Below, piece after piece: positions 10,895 to 22,200 of a DNA stretch of 64,000 nt. The position numbers and the translations under genes are program-made. The notes beneath the pieces were generated by a model that was not told the origin of the DNA, did not search any database, and saw only the letters and a program-made list of their open reading frames with translations. Origin of the DNA: Cristatella mucedo. Its lineage: Eukaryota; Bryozoa; Phylactolaemata; Cristatellidae. Every line of letters begins with the position of its first letter. Position 1 is the stretch's first letter. Location: NCBI GenBank assembly GCA_009760855.2, contig WPIO01000034.1, forward strand, positions 3,057,501 through 3,121,500. The letters are read 5' to 3'.

Positions 10895-11878
10895 GACTTG
10901 AAACATTGAGAACAATGATTAGACTAAGGCTCTGACACAGTTCGAATTTTCCCATGCCGATCGTGTGATCGAATCTCCAACAAACCCACGGGGTTCCACA
11001 TTCTCGAACCACGCAGTTCTCCAGCTATACAGAATCCCTTGGATAAGTGATATGGCCCCTAGCACCGGCTATCACTCCTATGCCGACGATACCCAACTGT
11101 ACTTGATATTTCAACCACCAGAATCAACTGCAGCTTCTAATAAACTGAAGGCCTGCCCTGCAAACATCCAATCCTGGATGCCGTCCAATTTTCTTCTCTA
11201 ACCGACGATAAAACCAAATTCCAATACATAGGATACCCAAAACATGCTCATAATACACCCTAAACATAAGGCAGACTAAGAAACTCTGCTCTTTTGATTG
11301 GTGGTGGCAAGTCATTAAGTGCTTGTAATTTAGGTGTTCTCTTGAGGATAACTTTCAGAGGGTTTAGGTTTTTTAATTCAAACGACCGTGTCAGCAACTA
11401 GTAATTATGTTCGATCTCTGTCCGTGATTAGGGACTGCCTGCCACGGTGGCTGGCTAAAGATCTGGTTCTATATAGACCAGATCCTTAGCCAGCCACCAT
11501 GGTAGGCAAGCCGCTACCAAAAAAGACTATCAAGCCCGTGAAGCTGACGATGAATATGGCTCCAAGGTTGGTCAACAATGTCAAGATTAAGCAATTTGTC
11601 TCCTCTGCTTAGAGAGCTTCGGTGGCTAGTGGTTGATCAACGGATAAACAGCAAAACTCTCGAAGAGAGCCACAAAGCCCACCATGGTTCGGCTGTACTG
11701 TTACACCAGTTTCAGCCTCTTCGTGGTCTCAGATCATCCATGAAAAATTGATTAGCTGTTCCATTCAACTGCTAAAAGATCGCTAGCAACAGACGCTTTT
11801 GCTTAGCATATCTTAGACTGTGTAACCAACTTCCACAATGCTTAAACAGCAGCATTTTCTCTCCTACTGCCGACATAC
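10895..11878 (+). mobile_element. Decayed LINE-B copy
   Basis: Strongly eroded LINE-B, recognisable from the RLRTTIGL-like start near 10900, [14 protein letters not shown] at 11072-11110, and blocks near 11570-11850 equal to MNMAARLV and LWNSLPQ. Many stops and deletions. It lies in DTYMK intron 4, just downstream of the twin-primed copy. Confidence 0.75.
11433..11508. repeat. Long hairpin inside decayed LINE-B
   Basis: The two arms (about 35 bases each) read CTGCCTGCCACGGTGGCTGG and its near-perfect complement, with a short centre TTCTATATAG. Confidence 0.8.
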
Positions 11879-11938
11879 GTGGCACACGTGACACGACTGT
11901 GGCACACGTGACACGACTGTGGCACACGTGACACGACT
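11879..11938 (+). repeat. 20-bp tandem repeat, three units
   Basis: Three identical or nearly identical units of GTGGCACACGTGACACGACT. Each unit contains the short palindrome CACGTG. Confidence 0.92.
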
Positions 11939-12305
11939 ATGGCAGGCGCTTTCCAGCCTCTTGAGCTTCTTTACTTTCATGCTACTCGTGCTTTCATGCT
12001 ACACTTCCTCGACGGTCTCCTCTGACTCAATGCTACGCTTTTCTCTTTGTGGTATATGATGCAACCCGTTTGTTATCACATAGGCACCAAAAGCTACATA
12101 AGCTTTGAGAGCACTATTGACAGCGCCCTATGTGTGTGTGTGACATATCTGACAAGTGCCAGGCTTACTCTACTACAACAGCGAGCGGAAACTCGACAGC
12201 AGCAGCCTCGAACTCATACAGCAGCCTCCCACTCAGCACTCATACGGGTGGCACACGGAGAGAATTTGAGTGACACAAAGGAAGCAGCAGCAGAGGTGAC
12301 CTGAC

Positions 12306-12396
12306 CTGCTTAGCAGCCGAATAGGCAACGCCCGAGTAGGCGTAGCGGTCGAGAACGAGGGTGGTCCCTGAAAGCAGCCGCGACTTCATGTGAGTC
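12306..12396 (-). CDS. DTYMK: DTYMK exon 4 (DRY motif)
   Basis: 91 bases: one base completing a codon, then 30 codons. Acceptor CGTTTCAG|GACTCAC, donor AAGCAG|GTCAGG. It encodes [20 protein letters not shown] followed by [10 protein letters not shown], the thymidylate kinase DRYAxSGVA(Y/F) signature whose Asp-Arg contacts the nucleotide. The split codon with exon 3 gives EQ-V-THMKSRL, matching the family's EQVPLIKEKL. The next exon starts in phase 0. Confidence 0.96.
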
Positions 12397-12756
12397 CTGA
12401 AACGAAGCATCGCCAGGCACGGTCAACGGGGCACCGGTAGGTTAGGAGCCAAAGTGCACCAGTTAGAAGCCGGAGGCAGCAGCTTGGCTACCGTCCGGTG
12501 AGTCCTGCAGCAGCAAACTCGTACCCGCAGGAGAAGCCGGGCAAAGCAAAGCAAACAGGTGGCCGAGGTGGTGGCGACAGCAGCTGACACAGTGTAGAGC
12601 CACACACTGTGCTTCTGTGTACGACAGCTGCGGCAGACACCACCAAAGCCTACACATTGAAGCCTTGTGTACAGCATCCAACATGGAGCGACAATAAAGT
12701 ACCAATAGCTCAATCGGCAGAGCCATACGGTCGCTCTGCATTTTGAAACTACCAAG

Positions 12757-12800
12757 CATTCCTATCAGATCATAGGTATCATAATGATCTGATAGGAATG
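12757..12800. repeat. Perfect 17-bp inverted repeat
   Basis: CATTCCTATCAGATCAT at 12757-12773 and its exact complement at 12784-12800. The loop segment AGGTATCAT recurs just after the right arm. Confidence 0.9.
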
Positions 12801-13304
12801 ATAGGTATCATAAGCTGACTCAGCTAGGTGCTGCCCTCCAGCTTTCAAAAAACAACAACCACGACACGGAGGCGTGCAAGCCACACACCCTTCCAGCCGA
12901 ATAAGACGACTCATTGCTCACTGTGACTACGGCTGCCAGTGCGACATTGGTGATCTAATCGATGCCAGCACAGGAGCATTTGATCTAAGAGGGCGTGCTG
13001 CCTCTCACTGTCTTAGCACTGGACTTGCTGGATGGCTCCATCCAGCGCTCAGATATGCGACAGCAGGCACCCACCCCCCTTTGAATTCACCGCTTACACA
13101 CAAGTCCATCACCATTCGTGTGTAGAGATTCAAATTAGCCGACGTTAAAGTGCACCGACCTCAGGCTCCTTGTCTATCCTACCAATACCCCATTTCATTT
13201 CCAATCAGTTGCTACAAACCAGCAGCTTTCACGTTCCTTAAGCATGCACAGGACCGAGCCAGAAAGCAGATAAAGAAAAGGAGGGATATCCAATCCATGT
13301 GCTC

Positions 13305-13305
13305 T

Positions 13306-13342
<37 letters not shown>

Positions 13343-13394
13343 GGAGAGCGAGAGAGAAAAAGAGAGGGAGAGAGAGGGAGAGAGAGAGAGAGAT
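13305..13394. repeat. (GA)n-rich microsatellite
   Basis: About 90 bases of GA with A and G interruptions. Open frames across it are artefacts of the repeat. Confidence 0.95.
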
Positions 13395-13628
13395 CAGGAA
13401 AGCGGAGGAAGCAGGACAATTGCTAGCATCTGAGCAGGCAAATTCATATTCAGTCCAACATATGCAGCAGAATGTAAACAAATCATAGGCTCCGTAAAAA
13501 GACATGCTACCGGGCTAACACCGTCTGACCTCAATTCCCATTCGGCTTTGGACTAGATGTTCCACTCTCCTTCTTCCCTTTCAACTGTTTAACCTGGCAT
13601 TTACTCAAATACCTTGAGTTGCATACCC

Positions 13629-13629
<1 letters not shown>

Positions 13630-13660
<31 letters not shown>

Positions 13661-13672
13661 CGTGTGTGTGTG
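13630..13672. repeat. (GT)n microsatellite
   Basis: GT run with a few GC interruptions in DTYMK intron 3. Confidence 0.93.
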
Positions 13673-15855
13673 AGGGGAGAAGGAGAATGAAGAGTGAGAG
13701 GAGTAGTGATTGCAGTGCCATGACAGTTGGTGCTACATATGAGCAGCAGCATCAACTGCGTTTGGTTCCAGGGCTGGAAAAGTTCCAGGGCTGGAAAGCT
13801 GCTGGTGTATGTCACTATTGTAGGACACTCACTTCCAGCGTGTTCCAGCGTGTGACCGCACTATCCGTCTTAGCTTCATTTTTACTCTGATCTTCAATTC
13901 ACACACGTGATTTTTTCTGCCGTTTTTTAACTGGCCATCTCGATGTCTTGCTGTTATTATTATGTGTGGAAATCGTTTTGCACCGTAAGAGACAATATCC
14001 TTGGGTTAAAAAAAAAAAGATTTTAGAGCAACCCTGAGAGCAGTTGCAAATTGAGATGCACAGAAACGCTCACGGTCGTTGCAAAGCCACGTAAAATGAC
14101 ACATCAGCATGCTAGTAGAGTAGTCGAAGGGCCACGTGAGACATCTTCTAGCAGGCGGGAGGGATGGGGCTGACGATAGGAGGCTTTAATCCTGTAAGGA
14201 GACCCGGACGAGCCGTGCAAGAGACGGCCCCACTCCATACGTCTCCTTTAGCCTGGTTGTAGTACCCGGGGAAGAAATACCCAGAGCACGAATAGTTGCT
14301 AAGTCCGCAAAGCAGCAGCGGAATCAAGACAGTGATTTCTGAGAACATTCCATAATACATGTAGGGTCAAGATGACCAAACTTCACCAGCTTAGATCCTG
14401 AAAAAAGTCATCTTCCTGGTAAGTCGATCGATCCGGCTTCCGGGTGCTCGACTGGCAGTGGCGGCATCCTCTAGTGGTGCAAATAAACTGGCCAAGTATC
14501 GCTAAGAAAGCGAATGCATTGAGCAGTACCACACTCAAAAAACACAGTGTTGACGTTAATGCAGCAGCTACGCAGAACCTGCAAATGAAAGTTCCCTGTG
14601 CTCGGAGTATTTCTTCCGGTCGGGCATATTTTCTGTACACGCTTTAGCTCCACCCCCCCCCCCGAGGGCTTCCCTAGTGGTTCCTAAGCTCCAGTCACGA
14701 AGGACGCAGCTCTAGACGTTTCTAGAAGCTGAGAAGAATGGGCCATCGGTGCCTGCATTGAACTCCCCGTTTGTAGAGGGAGCGATCATAATTTTAGAAT
14801 GATTAAACAGGTAATTCTTTTAAGACAGGTCTGCAGAGGGCGGCGGCCGCCTCGTGGCACACCTTCTACGCAGAGCCACGGGCTCTCTGAAAAGCACCTA
14901 TGCCGTTGTAGGAAAGTCTGTATGAGGGATACGTATATATACTGTATACCAGTCTGGGGAACTGCAAAATCAAAGGGCGGCACCGATTCAGGCTCTCAAA
15001 GAATGATTCAATGCGCCGATTTGTTTTAGAAGAGGGCTACAGAGCATGCCGCCTGAGGCAAGGCGCCAAGCCATTTTCTCTTCAGATGGGCTGAATAAGC
15101 AAAGCCCCTTTGCCACGAAGCCTCCGGGCAAAAGCAAGAACGACTTTCTTTCTAGGTAAGGTGAAGGAGGCCAGGCTTTTGATTGGAGCACCTTTGGCAG
15201 AAAGCGCTGGGCTCTGCAAAATTGAGGAGTGCCAATTTATTTGAGAGGGCCACTGAAGAGCAGCACGCTGCGAAACGTTCGAGCCTTAGCGTAAGTTCCG
15301 GCTGAGTATGTAGAGCACTATCTACAGCGCTTTGCCGCGGGGTCAAGGAGGCACTGCGGGGGTCAAGGATGAACTTTGAGGGGGCTAAGGAGGCACTGAG
15401 GGGGTCAAGGAGACAAGAGGAGCTCCCGGATCTGAGTCGCTGATGAGAAAGTACCGGAGAGCCTTGCTCTCGTGCCTAAATAGTTGCCTTAAAAACAGCT
15501 CTTGGCCAGGCAAGCAGGCACGACCTACCACTCGTGAATGACTGTCACGAGTCACCGAATACAGCTGCTCGGTCATCGCTGCCGGCCGTGCTAGCCGGAT
15601 GCCACAGGCATCGGCGGCTGGCAGAGCTGCCGCAACTTTTCAATAAGCTGCAACAGCCACTCGTTACGAGTTCACATCTGTGGCTCCCTGCTGACGACCA
15701 AAAGGTTTCATAAACATTTACCAGAAATCTGTGAGCCCCGTCAATCAGTAATATTGATCACTTCCTTATCATAGCGAAGCTATGAGTCCAGAATACCACT
15801 CACACTCGAAACACGATTGTTTCGAGTAAATCAGTGTAATTATAAAATAACCGTT

Positions 15856-16090
15856 CTAGGACGATTCATCCACGGACGACTCATCCACGGACTGTTCATC
15901 CCGAACAATTCATTCAGAGAACGTTTCATTCAAGGACAATTCATCCATTGACTGTTCATGCTGGCAAGAAACCCTTGACCCTAATTAAAGGTATGTTTCA
16001 GTGGTCCTTCAGCAATTCATATCAACAAGTTTAACCATTATTCTGGATGAATCGTCCGTGTATGAACGATCCGTGGATGAATCGTCCGGA
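15856..16090. repeat. Iterated GGACGATTCATCCA element with inverted ends
   Basis: Left side: six or seven degenerate direct copies of a 15-17-base unit (GGACGATTCATCCAC, GGACGACTCATCCAC, GGACTGTTCATCC and others). After a roughly 90-base centre (about 15960-16045), the right side carries the unit in the opposite orientation (GGATGAATCGTCCG). The outer arms pair over about 35 bases. It could be a MITE or a foldback element. No ORF inside. Confidence 0.75.
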
Positions 16091-16547
16091 CAACAAAGTA
16101 ACATGACACGTCAAGGATTGCTAAGCACCCAAGAAAAGGAAATAGACTGTGTGACTTAACAAATCCTGCAACTTTCCGGCATGCCCACCTACTCAAGATT
16201 AAGGTCAATCCGTCCCTGAAAGAATTCCCTACTGATAGCCAAGTGAGCTAGTGTCAGCTCAAGGCAGCCGATCGCATAATTACTATCATGTTCCCACGCT
16301 GCATCCGGATACCGCTTTTCATCGGACACATTTCACTAGACTCTGCAAGCTGTGCACAGTGCTCAGCAACCATTCACACCGAGATTTGACTGACAAAGAT
16401 CTCGCACAGCATGCATCTCTCTCTCCTTTTCACTCAGTGTCGTACTGCAAGATCAGCGATTGCCCACTTGATGCAGCATTGCAATAACGCACGCAGCCAC
16501 ATGATGAAGTCGATGAGAGCATCGCGCGCGATGTGAAAATTACGTAC

Positions 16548-16656
16548 ACTTGCTCCCAGCGGTTGGCTGCAAATAGCAGATGAATAGCATGGTCGTCAAT
16601 CTCAGTCTTTTGCTCTAGATACTGGCCGATAAGCTTGCCTATCTGTGTGCTTCGGT
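16548..16656 (-). CDS. DTYMK: DTYMK exon 3
   Basis: 109 bases. Acceptor GTTCTGCAG|ACCGAAG; donor CAAGT|GTACGT, chosen over CAA|GTGTAC because only the former keeps phase with exon 4. It encodes RSTQIGKLIGQYLEQKTEID and DHAIHLLFAANRWEQ. The RSTxIG, HLLF(S/A)ANRWE motifs are typical of eukaryotic thymidylate kinases; the Arg of NRWE lies in the dTMP-binding region. Confidence 0.96.
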
Positions 16657-16802
16657 CTGCAGAACAGCAAGAGATAAGTCTGCAGCAGTTACACCTGGGG
16701 GAACAGATAGTGAAGCAGGAGCCGTGCCTGGGACCTTGGGTCCTGGACTACCAGCAGCCGAAGGCTGGACCGAATCGGCAGCCACCGCTTGCCGTTGCTG
16801 AC

Positions 16803-16885
16803 CTGGAAAGCACAGGAGTTCGGCCTTGACACCCTTCTCCAGTAGGTGCTCGACGAGTTTCCGGCACTGAGTGCTCTTTCCGGCC
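16803..16885 (-). CDS. DTYMK: DTYMK exon 2 (P-loop completion)
   Basis: 83 bases. Acceptor TTACTCCTAG|GGCCGG, donor TTTCCAG|GTCAGC. With exon 1 it makes the Walker A loop EGCDRAGKSTQ. It continues CRKLVEHLLEKGVKAELLCF and P, and a split codon gives FPDRST. In animals the residue before FP is usually Arg (human LLRFPERST) and in yeast Lys; here the codon is TGC, Cys. That is one C-to-T change from CGC. See findings. Confidence 0.96.
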
Positions 16886-17604
16886 CTAGGAGTAAAACCG
16901 ATCTTTGAGCAACCATCGCTTTACGAGCAAGCGTAGCCCGCCAGCAGCAGCGCAGACAGCGGAATCAAGCCAAAAGCTGGAATCGATCAATCTGCTCACG
17001 TTTATTTCTGCTGCTGTGTGTTGTGACGGCATGCATGCTTCCCTACCCCAAGAGTTGAGATCTAAAATGATAACCCCCTCCCAGCCCTCTGATCCCACTC
17101 ACCTAGCCACCAAAAAACCAAGCCTACGAACTGAACGTTGCAGGTAGCCCTGTAGCACAAGATTAACATGATAAGAAGATAAACAAGATACACCTCAGAC
17201 CCTTCGACTCATTTGACCTAAGACCCTCGAACCTCAGAACCCGGCAATTTAAATCCAGCTGGGAGCACAACCACCACAGACATTTATTGGCAAGTACAAA
17301 AAAATGGAGGGAGCCCAGTGTGCCTTCTGACGGGCACCCTTGATCGATACCAAGCCAACAATCCACATACTGCCCCAAACGTCTGGTCCCAAGACTGGCA
17401 GCTTCAAACCTTAAACCTATGGTTGGCTTGCTCATAGAAATACAGCTCCGAATTTCGTGTCCCTTAGCCTAGTGAAGTGCCCTGGCAGCAGGCTGATTCC
17501 TAGGGCACTGCAGAGGGTTGCGATCGCTCATTTGCACACAGAACAAATCCTAGGAGAGCTCATCTTGGTATGCCACGGCCGACTGAGCCGTGACTGGGTC
17601 TCAG
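16886..17604 (-). other. DTYMK intron 1, right of exon 2
   Basis: No recognised repeat or exon. Intron 1 runs 16886-22079 and holds the LINE and SINE copies listed next. Confidence 0.5.
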
Positions 17605-18146
17605 ACTGTTTTCCAAATGAGGCTAGTTAAGACCTTGTTTTGTCGCTCACTTTTAGGTCCCTTCATTCTATGGCTCCAGCCTATCTGTCAGATATACTAC
17701 CCCATCAGGCCAAGCATCGTACCACACACTTTTCGGAATCCAACAGTCTACAAATACGTCGTACAAACCTTAAATCCTTTGGAGACCGTGCATTCAGTTC
17801 ATATGCTCCCAAAGCCTGGAACTCCCTCCCGACCTGCGTCAGAACATCCCCTGACCTGACCACATTTAAAAGGAACCTAAAAACACCTATTTAGGATAGC
17901 ATTTAGTGGGTCCCTGTGATTCGTCCTTGATGTGCTTATGCCTGCTGACACTGTGCATGCTGCCACTAACCACATTTGCATGCTGACCCTGTGCATGTCA
18001 CCCCTAACCATATTATTCATTTAGTTTGTTTTTCAAGCATGATTTTACTTCCATTCAATTGCATTTCACTTTACAGCAAATGTAAAGCGCCTAGAGAGAG
18101 ACATTAAATTCCCTGAGGGCGCTTTATCAAGTGAATTATTATTATC
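17605..18146 (+). mobile_element. LINE-A, 5'-truncated 3' end
   Basis: Starts in the reverse transcriptase C-terminal region (SLTFRSLHSMAPAYLSDILP) and runs through NLKSFGDRAFSSYAPKAWNS and the 3' UTR to GGGCGCTTTATCAAGTGAAT plus ATTATTAT near 18140. Confidence 0.88.
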
Positions 18147-18369
18147 CTTACCTCAACACGGTTGCTTGCACCATGATACGGTCCCTGGTGTCAGTTCACA
18201 TCCGACCAAGAGCTCGCGTCGCTGACTTTTATTTGACCGCTCGATCATCCAGCTGGTCGCTCAGAGAAATTAAACGTCGGCGGGTAGCTGACCGAGAATG
18301 GCTTGAGCGGGTTGTGTAGTTGCAGCTCGGTACAAGCCAGATTGACAGCACAGTTCACACGTGATGCAT

Positions 18370-19528
18370 ACTTGCAAGGCCTCGCTGATGTGATTGCCAA
18401 GCACAATCTAGGCTTTCACTTCTATGCGGATGACACTCAGTTGTACCTTTGCTTTGATCCCTCCCAGCCTTCGAGCACCTCAAATTCTCTCAACTCACTT
18501 GCTGCATGCATTGATGACATCCGATCATGGATGGCAGCAAATTTTCTAAAACTAAACGATGATAAAACTAACTTACTAGTTATGGGCAAACCTAGTGTTA
18601 TTCAGAAATTGGAAAGGCTGACTTTCAAAATTGGCTCTGCCAGCATATCTCCAGTTGCATCAGCTCGAAATCTAGGTGTCATATTCCAAAGCGACCTCTC
18701 GTTAGACGACCACATCAGCTCCACAGTCAAATCAGCCTATTTTCAGCTTCATAACATTGCTAAAATTAGGGCTTGTTTAGATAAGGATACCACGTCCAAG
18801 TTGGTCCATGCATTCGTGACATCTCGTCTCGACTTCTGCAACTCACTGCTTACTGGCCTACCAGCATGTGCGATCAGGCGATTGCAGCTGGTGCAAAACT
18901 CTGCAGCTAGGCTTGTCTGTCGTGAGCGTCGCAGTTGCCACATTACTCCACTTCTCGCCGACCTGCACTGGTTACCAGTCAAGCAACGGATTGACTTCAA
19001 GGTTTTGTCGCTCACTTTTAGGTCTCTTCATTCTATGGCTCCAGCCTATCTTTCAGAGATACTACCTTATCAGGCAAAGCATCGTACCACTCGCTTTTCG
19101 GAATCCAACAGTCTAGAAATACCTCATACAAACCTTAAATCCTTTGGAGACCGTGCATTTAGCTCGTATGCTCCCACAGCCTGGAACTCCCTCCCGACCT
19201 GCATCAGAACATCCCCTGACCTGACCACATTTAAAAGAAACTTAAAAACATACCTATTTAGGACAGCATTTAGTGGGTCCTTGTGATTCGTCCTCGATGT
19301 GCTTATGCGTGCTGACACTGTTCATGCTGCCACTAACCACATTTGCATGCTGACCCAGTGCATGTAACCCCTAACCATGTTATTCATTTTGTTTGTTTTT
19401 CAAGCATGATTTTACTTACTATTCTATTGCGTATCACTTTGCAGCAAATGTAAAGCGCCTAGAAAGAGATTAAGTTCTCTGAGGGCGCTTTATCAAGTGC
19501 AATATTATTATTATTATTATTATAAGGC
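18370..19528 (+). mobile_element. LINE-A, long intact 3' half
   Basis: 5'-truncated just before [20 protein letters not shown]. The reverse transcriptase frame then stays open to 19286 with an intact YADD box, SLDDHISSTVKSAYFQLHNI, TSRLDFCNSLLTGLP and [20 protein letters not shown], followed by the 3' UTR and an ATTATTATT tail at 19502-19522. It is the best-preserved LINE-A coding segment here and may be fairly young. Confidence 0.92.
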
Positions 19529-20375
19529 CTCAGTGTGCACTTGGCTGCGTGATATACAACTCCAGGGACGTATGCCACACTGTACTGAATATAGAGATCG
19601 CTTTTCTCTCAAGGGCATCAGATCTGGCGAGCAAAGAATAGAATGTGGAATGATAGCTATAACGGCAGTGGCAAGTCTTCGGGCTTTGCCGTATCATCAT
19701 TGGATCCTTCACCTTTGCTCAATCATAACATCGCGGCTGCAATGAGCATGAAGTTCAACAGGGCTGAGCTCTACCTCGAGCTGTGGCTAATAAACAGCCT
19801 TGGCAATGCTGGGAAGTGTAGCTCTGCCAAGGAGGTAAGGGGCTCACTCTTCACGACCAAGGTCGTGGGCTTGAATCCTGCGGTGGGCGATCCTTTATTG
19901 CTAACTGCAAGCGGTGGTGACAGCCATTAAGGCTCTTCTGCTGCTACAGAAAAAATGAGGCTGTTAATCAGCATCAGCATGAGGCTGCTGATAACATTTC
20001 TCAATGTCAAGTAGAACTTTCTGATTGTTTCCCGTGTTAACTGCAATACAATAACCTAGAGTTGCTTGAGCGATGGTGTAAACTCGAGCAGCGAAGAGAG
20101 GCCATCAGACACGAAATATTGACTGCACGAGGGCAACCTTCAACCTGTCCTTCCTATTCGTGGAGCCTTGGAGCAGCCTTCATAGCTGTACTACTACTAA
20201 GTTTATTATTAAGCCAGGCATGCACCAGGCAGTCTCGATAACTTGCAATGCTGCGTCCACTGTCCGATTTCATTCCTTCAACTCAACAATTCGCTGATTT
20301 TAATAGTAAGGCAACTAACCAACTACATAATCGAATCCATCTCCATAGATGCCCATCTCGCCTAACAGCAAAAGC
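19529..20375. mobile_element. Intron stretch with SINE-1 copy at 19800-19975 (+)
   Basis: The SINE-1 copy has GGTCGTGGGCTTGAATCCTG (B box), then GCGATCCTTTATTGCTAACT, GCAAGCGGTGGTGACAGCC and the GAGGCTGTTAAT end. The rest of this interval holds nothing I recognise. Confidence 0.7.
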
Positions 20376-20511
20376 GATCATCGATCATCAGCTCGATCAT
20401 TAGCTCGATCATCGATCATCAGCTCGATCATCAGCTCGATCATCGATCATCAGCTCGATCATCGATCATCAGCTCGATGATCGATCATCAGCTCGATGAT
20501 CGACCATCAGC
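20376..20511. repeat. AGCTCGATCATCGATCATC minisatellite
   Basis: About ten repeats of AGCTCGATCATC alternating with CGATCATC, several with GATGATCGATC in the opposite sense. The unit is largely self-complementary around ATCGAT. Confidence 0.88.
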
Positions 20512-20689
20512 TAGGGGGGAGCAAATAAACCCTGAACTCTGCTAACCAGGGGTTGCACTAGCAGTGGGCCCCAGTCTTCTTGCATGCTTCTGCATGCTTG
20601 TCCAAGCATAACATTGCGTGACTCTCCACGGCCTAATCTAATCTAAGCATAATACCTTGCTTATCATTGCTTAGTTGTTACTGCTTACG

Positions 20690-20830
20690 GTGCTCGGCCC
20701 GACCAAGGTCTGGCCTAGGTCGTGGGTTTGAGCCCAGCCGCATATGTGAGGCGCCTGAATAGAGATTAGGTTATCTTGGGGCGATATACAATTAATTACA
20801 TTTTCTTTACCTTTAATTGTAAAGCACCTG
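20690..20830 (+). mobile_element. SINE-2 copy (tRNA head, LINE-A-like 3' end)
   Basis: Head: CGACCAAGGTCTGGCCTAGG and GTCGTGGGTTTGAGCCC (B-box-like). The 3' end GCGCCTGAATAGAGATTAGG and TTATCTTGGGGCGATATAC follow the LINE-A terminus closely, then an AATTAATTA tail. Confidence 0.75.
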
Positions 20831-21235
20831 GATAGACATTACACAAAGACACTAGTGTCCGTCTAACCGGATAGCCGAGGCTACACGAACGTTAGCACGG
20901 CTAAGGATACCGGAGAACGGCTGCTGCCGAGGCACGAACGGCCGGCTGCTGCCTCCTAAGCTGACTGCACCGGGATCGATAAGTAGACAAGTTGGCCGAC
21001 TGAAGGTCGGTCCATCATGACGCTGCTACCGCCAGTGCCTGGTATAACATACGGAACGACCAAAATTGCGCTCACACGGGTTCACGTCGTGTCACTGTTT
21101 CTTCTACAAATCAACTGACAAAACGCTTACAGTATGTGCGGCATTGTCGGGCACGTGGAACCGACGCAAGACTTAAAGCCGGGCTTAAGCGTATCGACGC
21201 ATAGAAGAATAGCGTCCGATTGTGCAATTATACAA

Positions 21236-21797
21236 TTAATAATAATAATAATAATATTGCACTTGATAAAGCGCCCTCAGAGAACTTAATCTCTTTCTAG
21301 GCGCTTTACATTTGCTGCAAAGTGATATGCAATAGAATAGTAAGTAAAATCATGCTTGAAAAACAAACAAAATGAATAATATGGTTAGGGGTGACATGCA
21401 CAGGGTCAGCATGCAAATGTGGTTAGTGGCAGCATGCACAGTGTCAGCAGGCATAAGCACATCAAGGACGAATCACAGGGACCCACTAAATGCTGTCCTA
21501 AATAGGTGTTTTTAGGTTCCTTTTAAATGTGGTCAGGTCATGGGATGTTCTGACGCAGGTCGGGAGGGAGATCCAGGCTTTGGGAGCATACGAGCTAAAT
21601 GCACGGTCTCCAAAGGATTTGAGGTTTGTACGAGGTATTGGTAGACTGTTGGATTCCGAAAAGTGTGTGGTACGATGCTTGGCCTGATGGGGTAGTATAT
21701 CTGAGAGATAGGCTGGAGCCAAAGAATGAAATGACCTAAAAGTGAGCGACAAAACCTTGAAGTCAATCCGTTGCTTGACTGGTAGCCAGTGCAGGTC
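21236..21797 (-). mobile_element. LINE-A 3' end, antisense, next to (TC)n
   Basis: An AATAATAATAAT tail at 21238-21256, then the LINE-A 3' UTR and the last 100 or so codons of the reverse transcriptase in antisense. It is truncated at 21797 and followed almost at once by the TC microsatellite. Confidence 0.88.
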
Positions 21798-21829
21798 GTT
21801 GTCTGTCCTGTGCCTTCCTCTTCCTCGCA

Positions 21830-21934
<105 letters not shown>

Positions 21935-21939
21935 GACAC

Positions 21940-22200
21940 TACCCTGGCGGCCGCCGCCACTACGCTTAAGCGGCGCCGATAGCCTTTCGGCGGCGGCCCA
22001 ACGACGACGACGACGAGCGTAACTCCATACGGCGGCCGCATGGGACGACCGCAGCGCCGCGGCGAGGGGCGAGGCACACCTGTCGCAGCCTTCGAGAACG
22101 ACGAGCGCTCCCCGTGCAGTCGCGGCCATCTCGGCTTCCGCTCCGTCGCTGCGTGCTAACGCACCAACATGGTGGTCGGAGCGCGGTCACAAAAGGGAAA
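21940..22200 (-). promoter_or_regulatory. CpG-rich start region of DTYMK
   Basis: Locally GC- and CpG-rich DNA that surrounds exon 1. It probably contains the transcription start. No TATA box is clear. Confidence 0.45.
22080..22129 (-). CDS. DTYMK: DTYMK exon 1 (start)
   Basis: 50 bases from ATG: MAATARGALVVLEGCD plus two bases, donor GACAG|GTGTGC. Human DTYMK starts MAARRGALIVLEGVDRAGKS, so the start codon and the first half of the P-loop are secure. Thymidylate kinase converts dTMP to dTDP in dTTP synthesis. The six exons total 672 bases, 223 aa, against 212 in human. The phases agree at all five joins. The gene is spread over 16 kb because its introns are full of retroelements. Confidence 0.96.

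Larger units (their letters stand above)
12397..16547 (-). other. DTYMK intron 3
   Basis: No exon found. It contains the microsatellites, inverted repeats and iterated element listed separately. Other open frames here lack family signatures. Confidence 0.6.

Noticed and set aside
20376-20511. Possible CRISPR-like array
   Set aside because: Units are short, variable and contiguous, without unique spacers, and the genome is eukaryotic.
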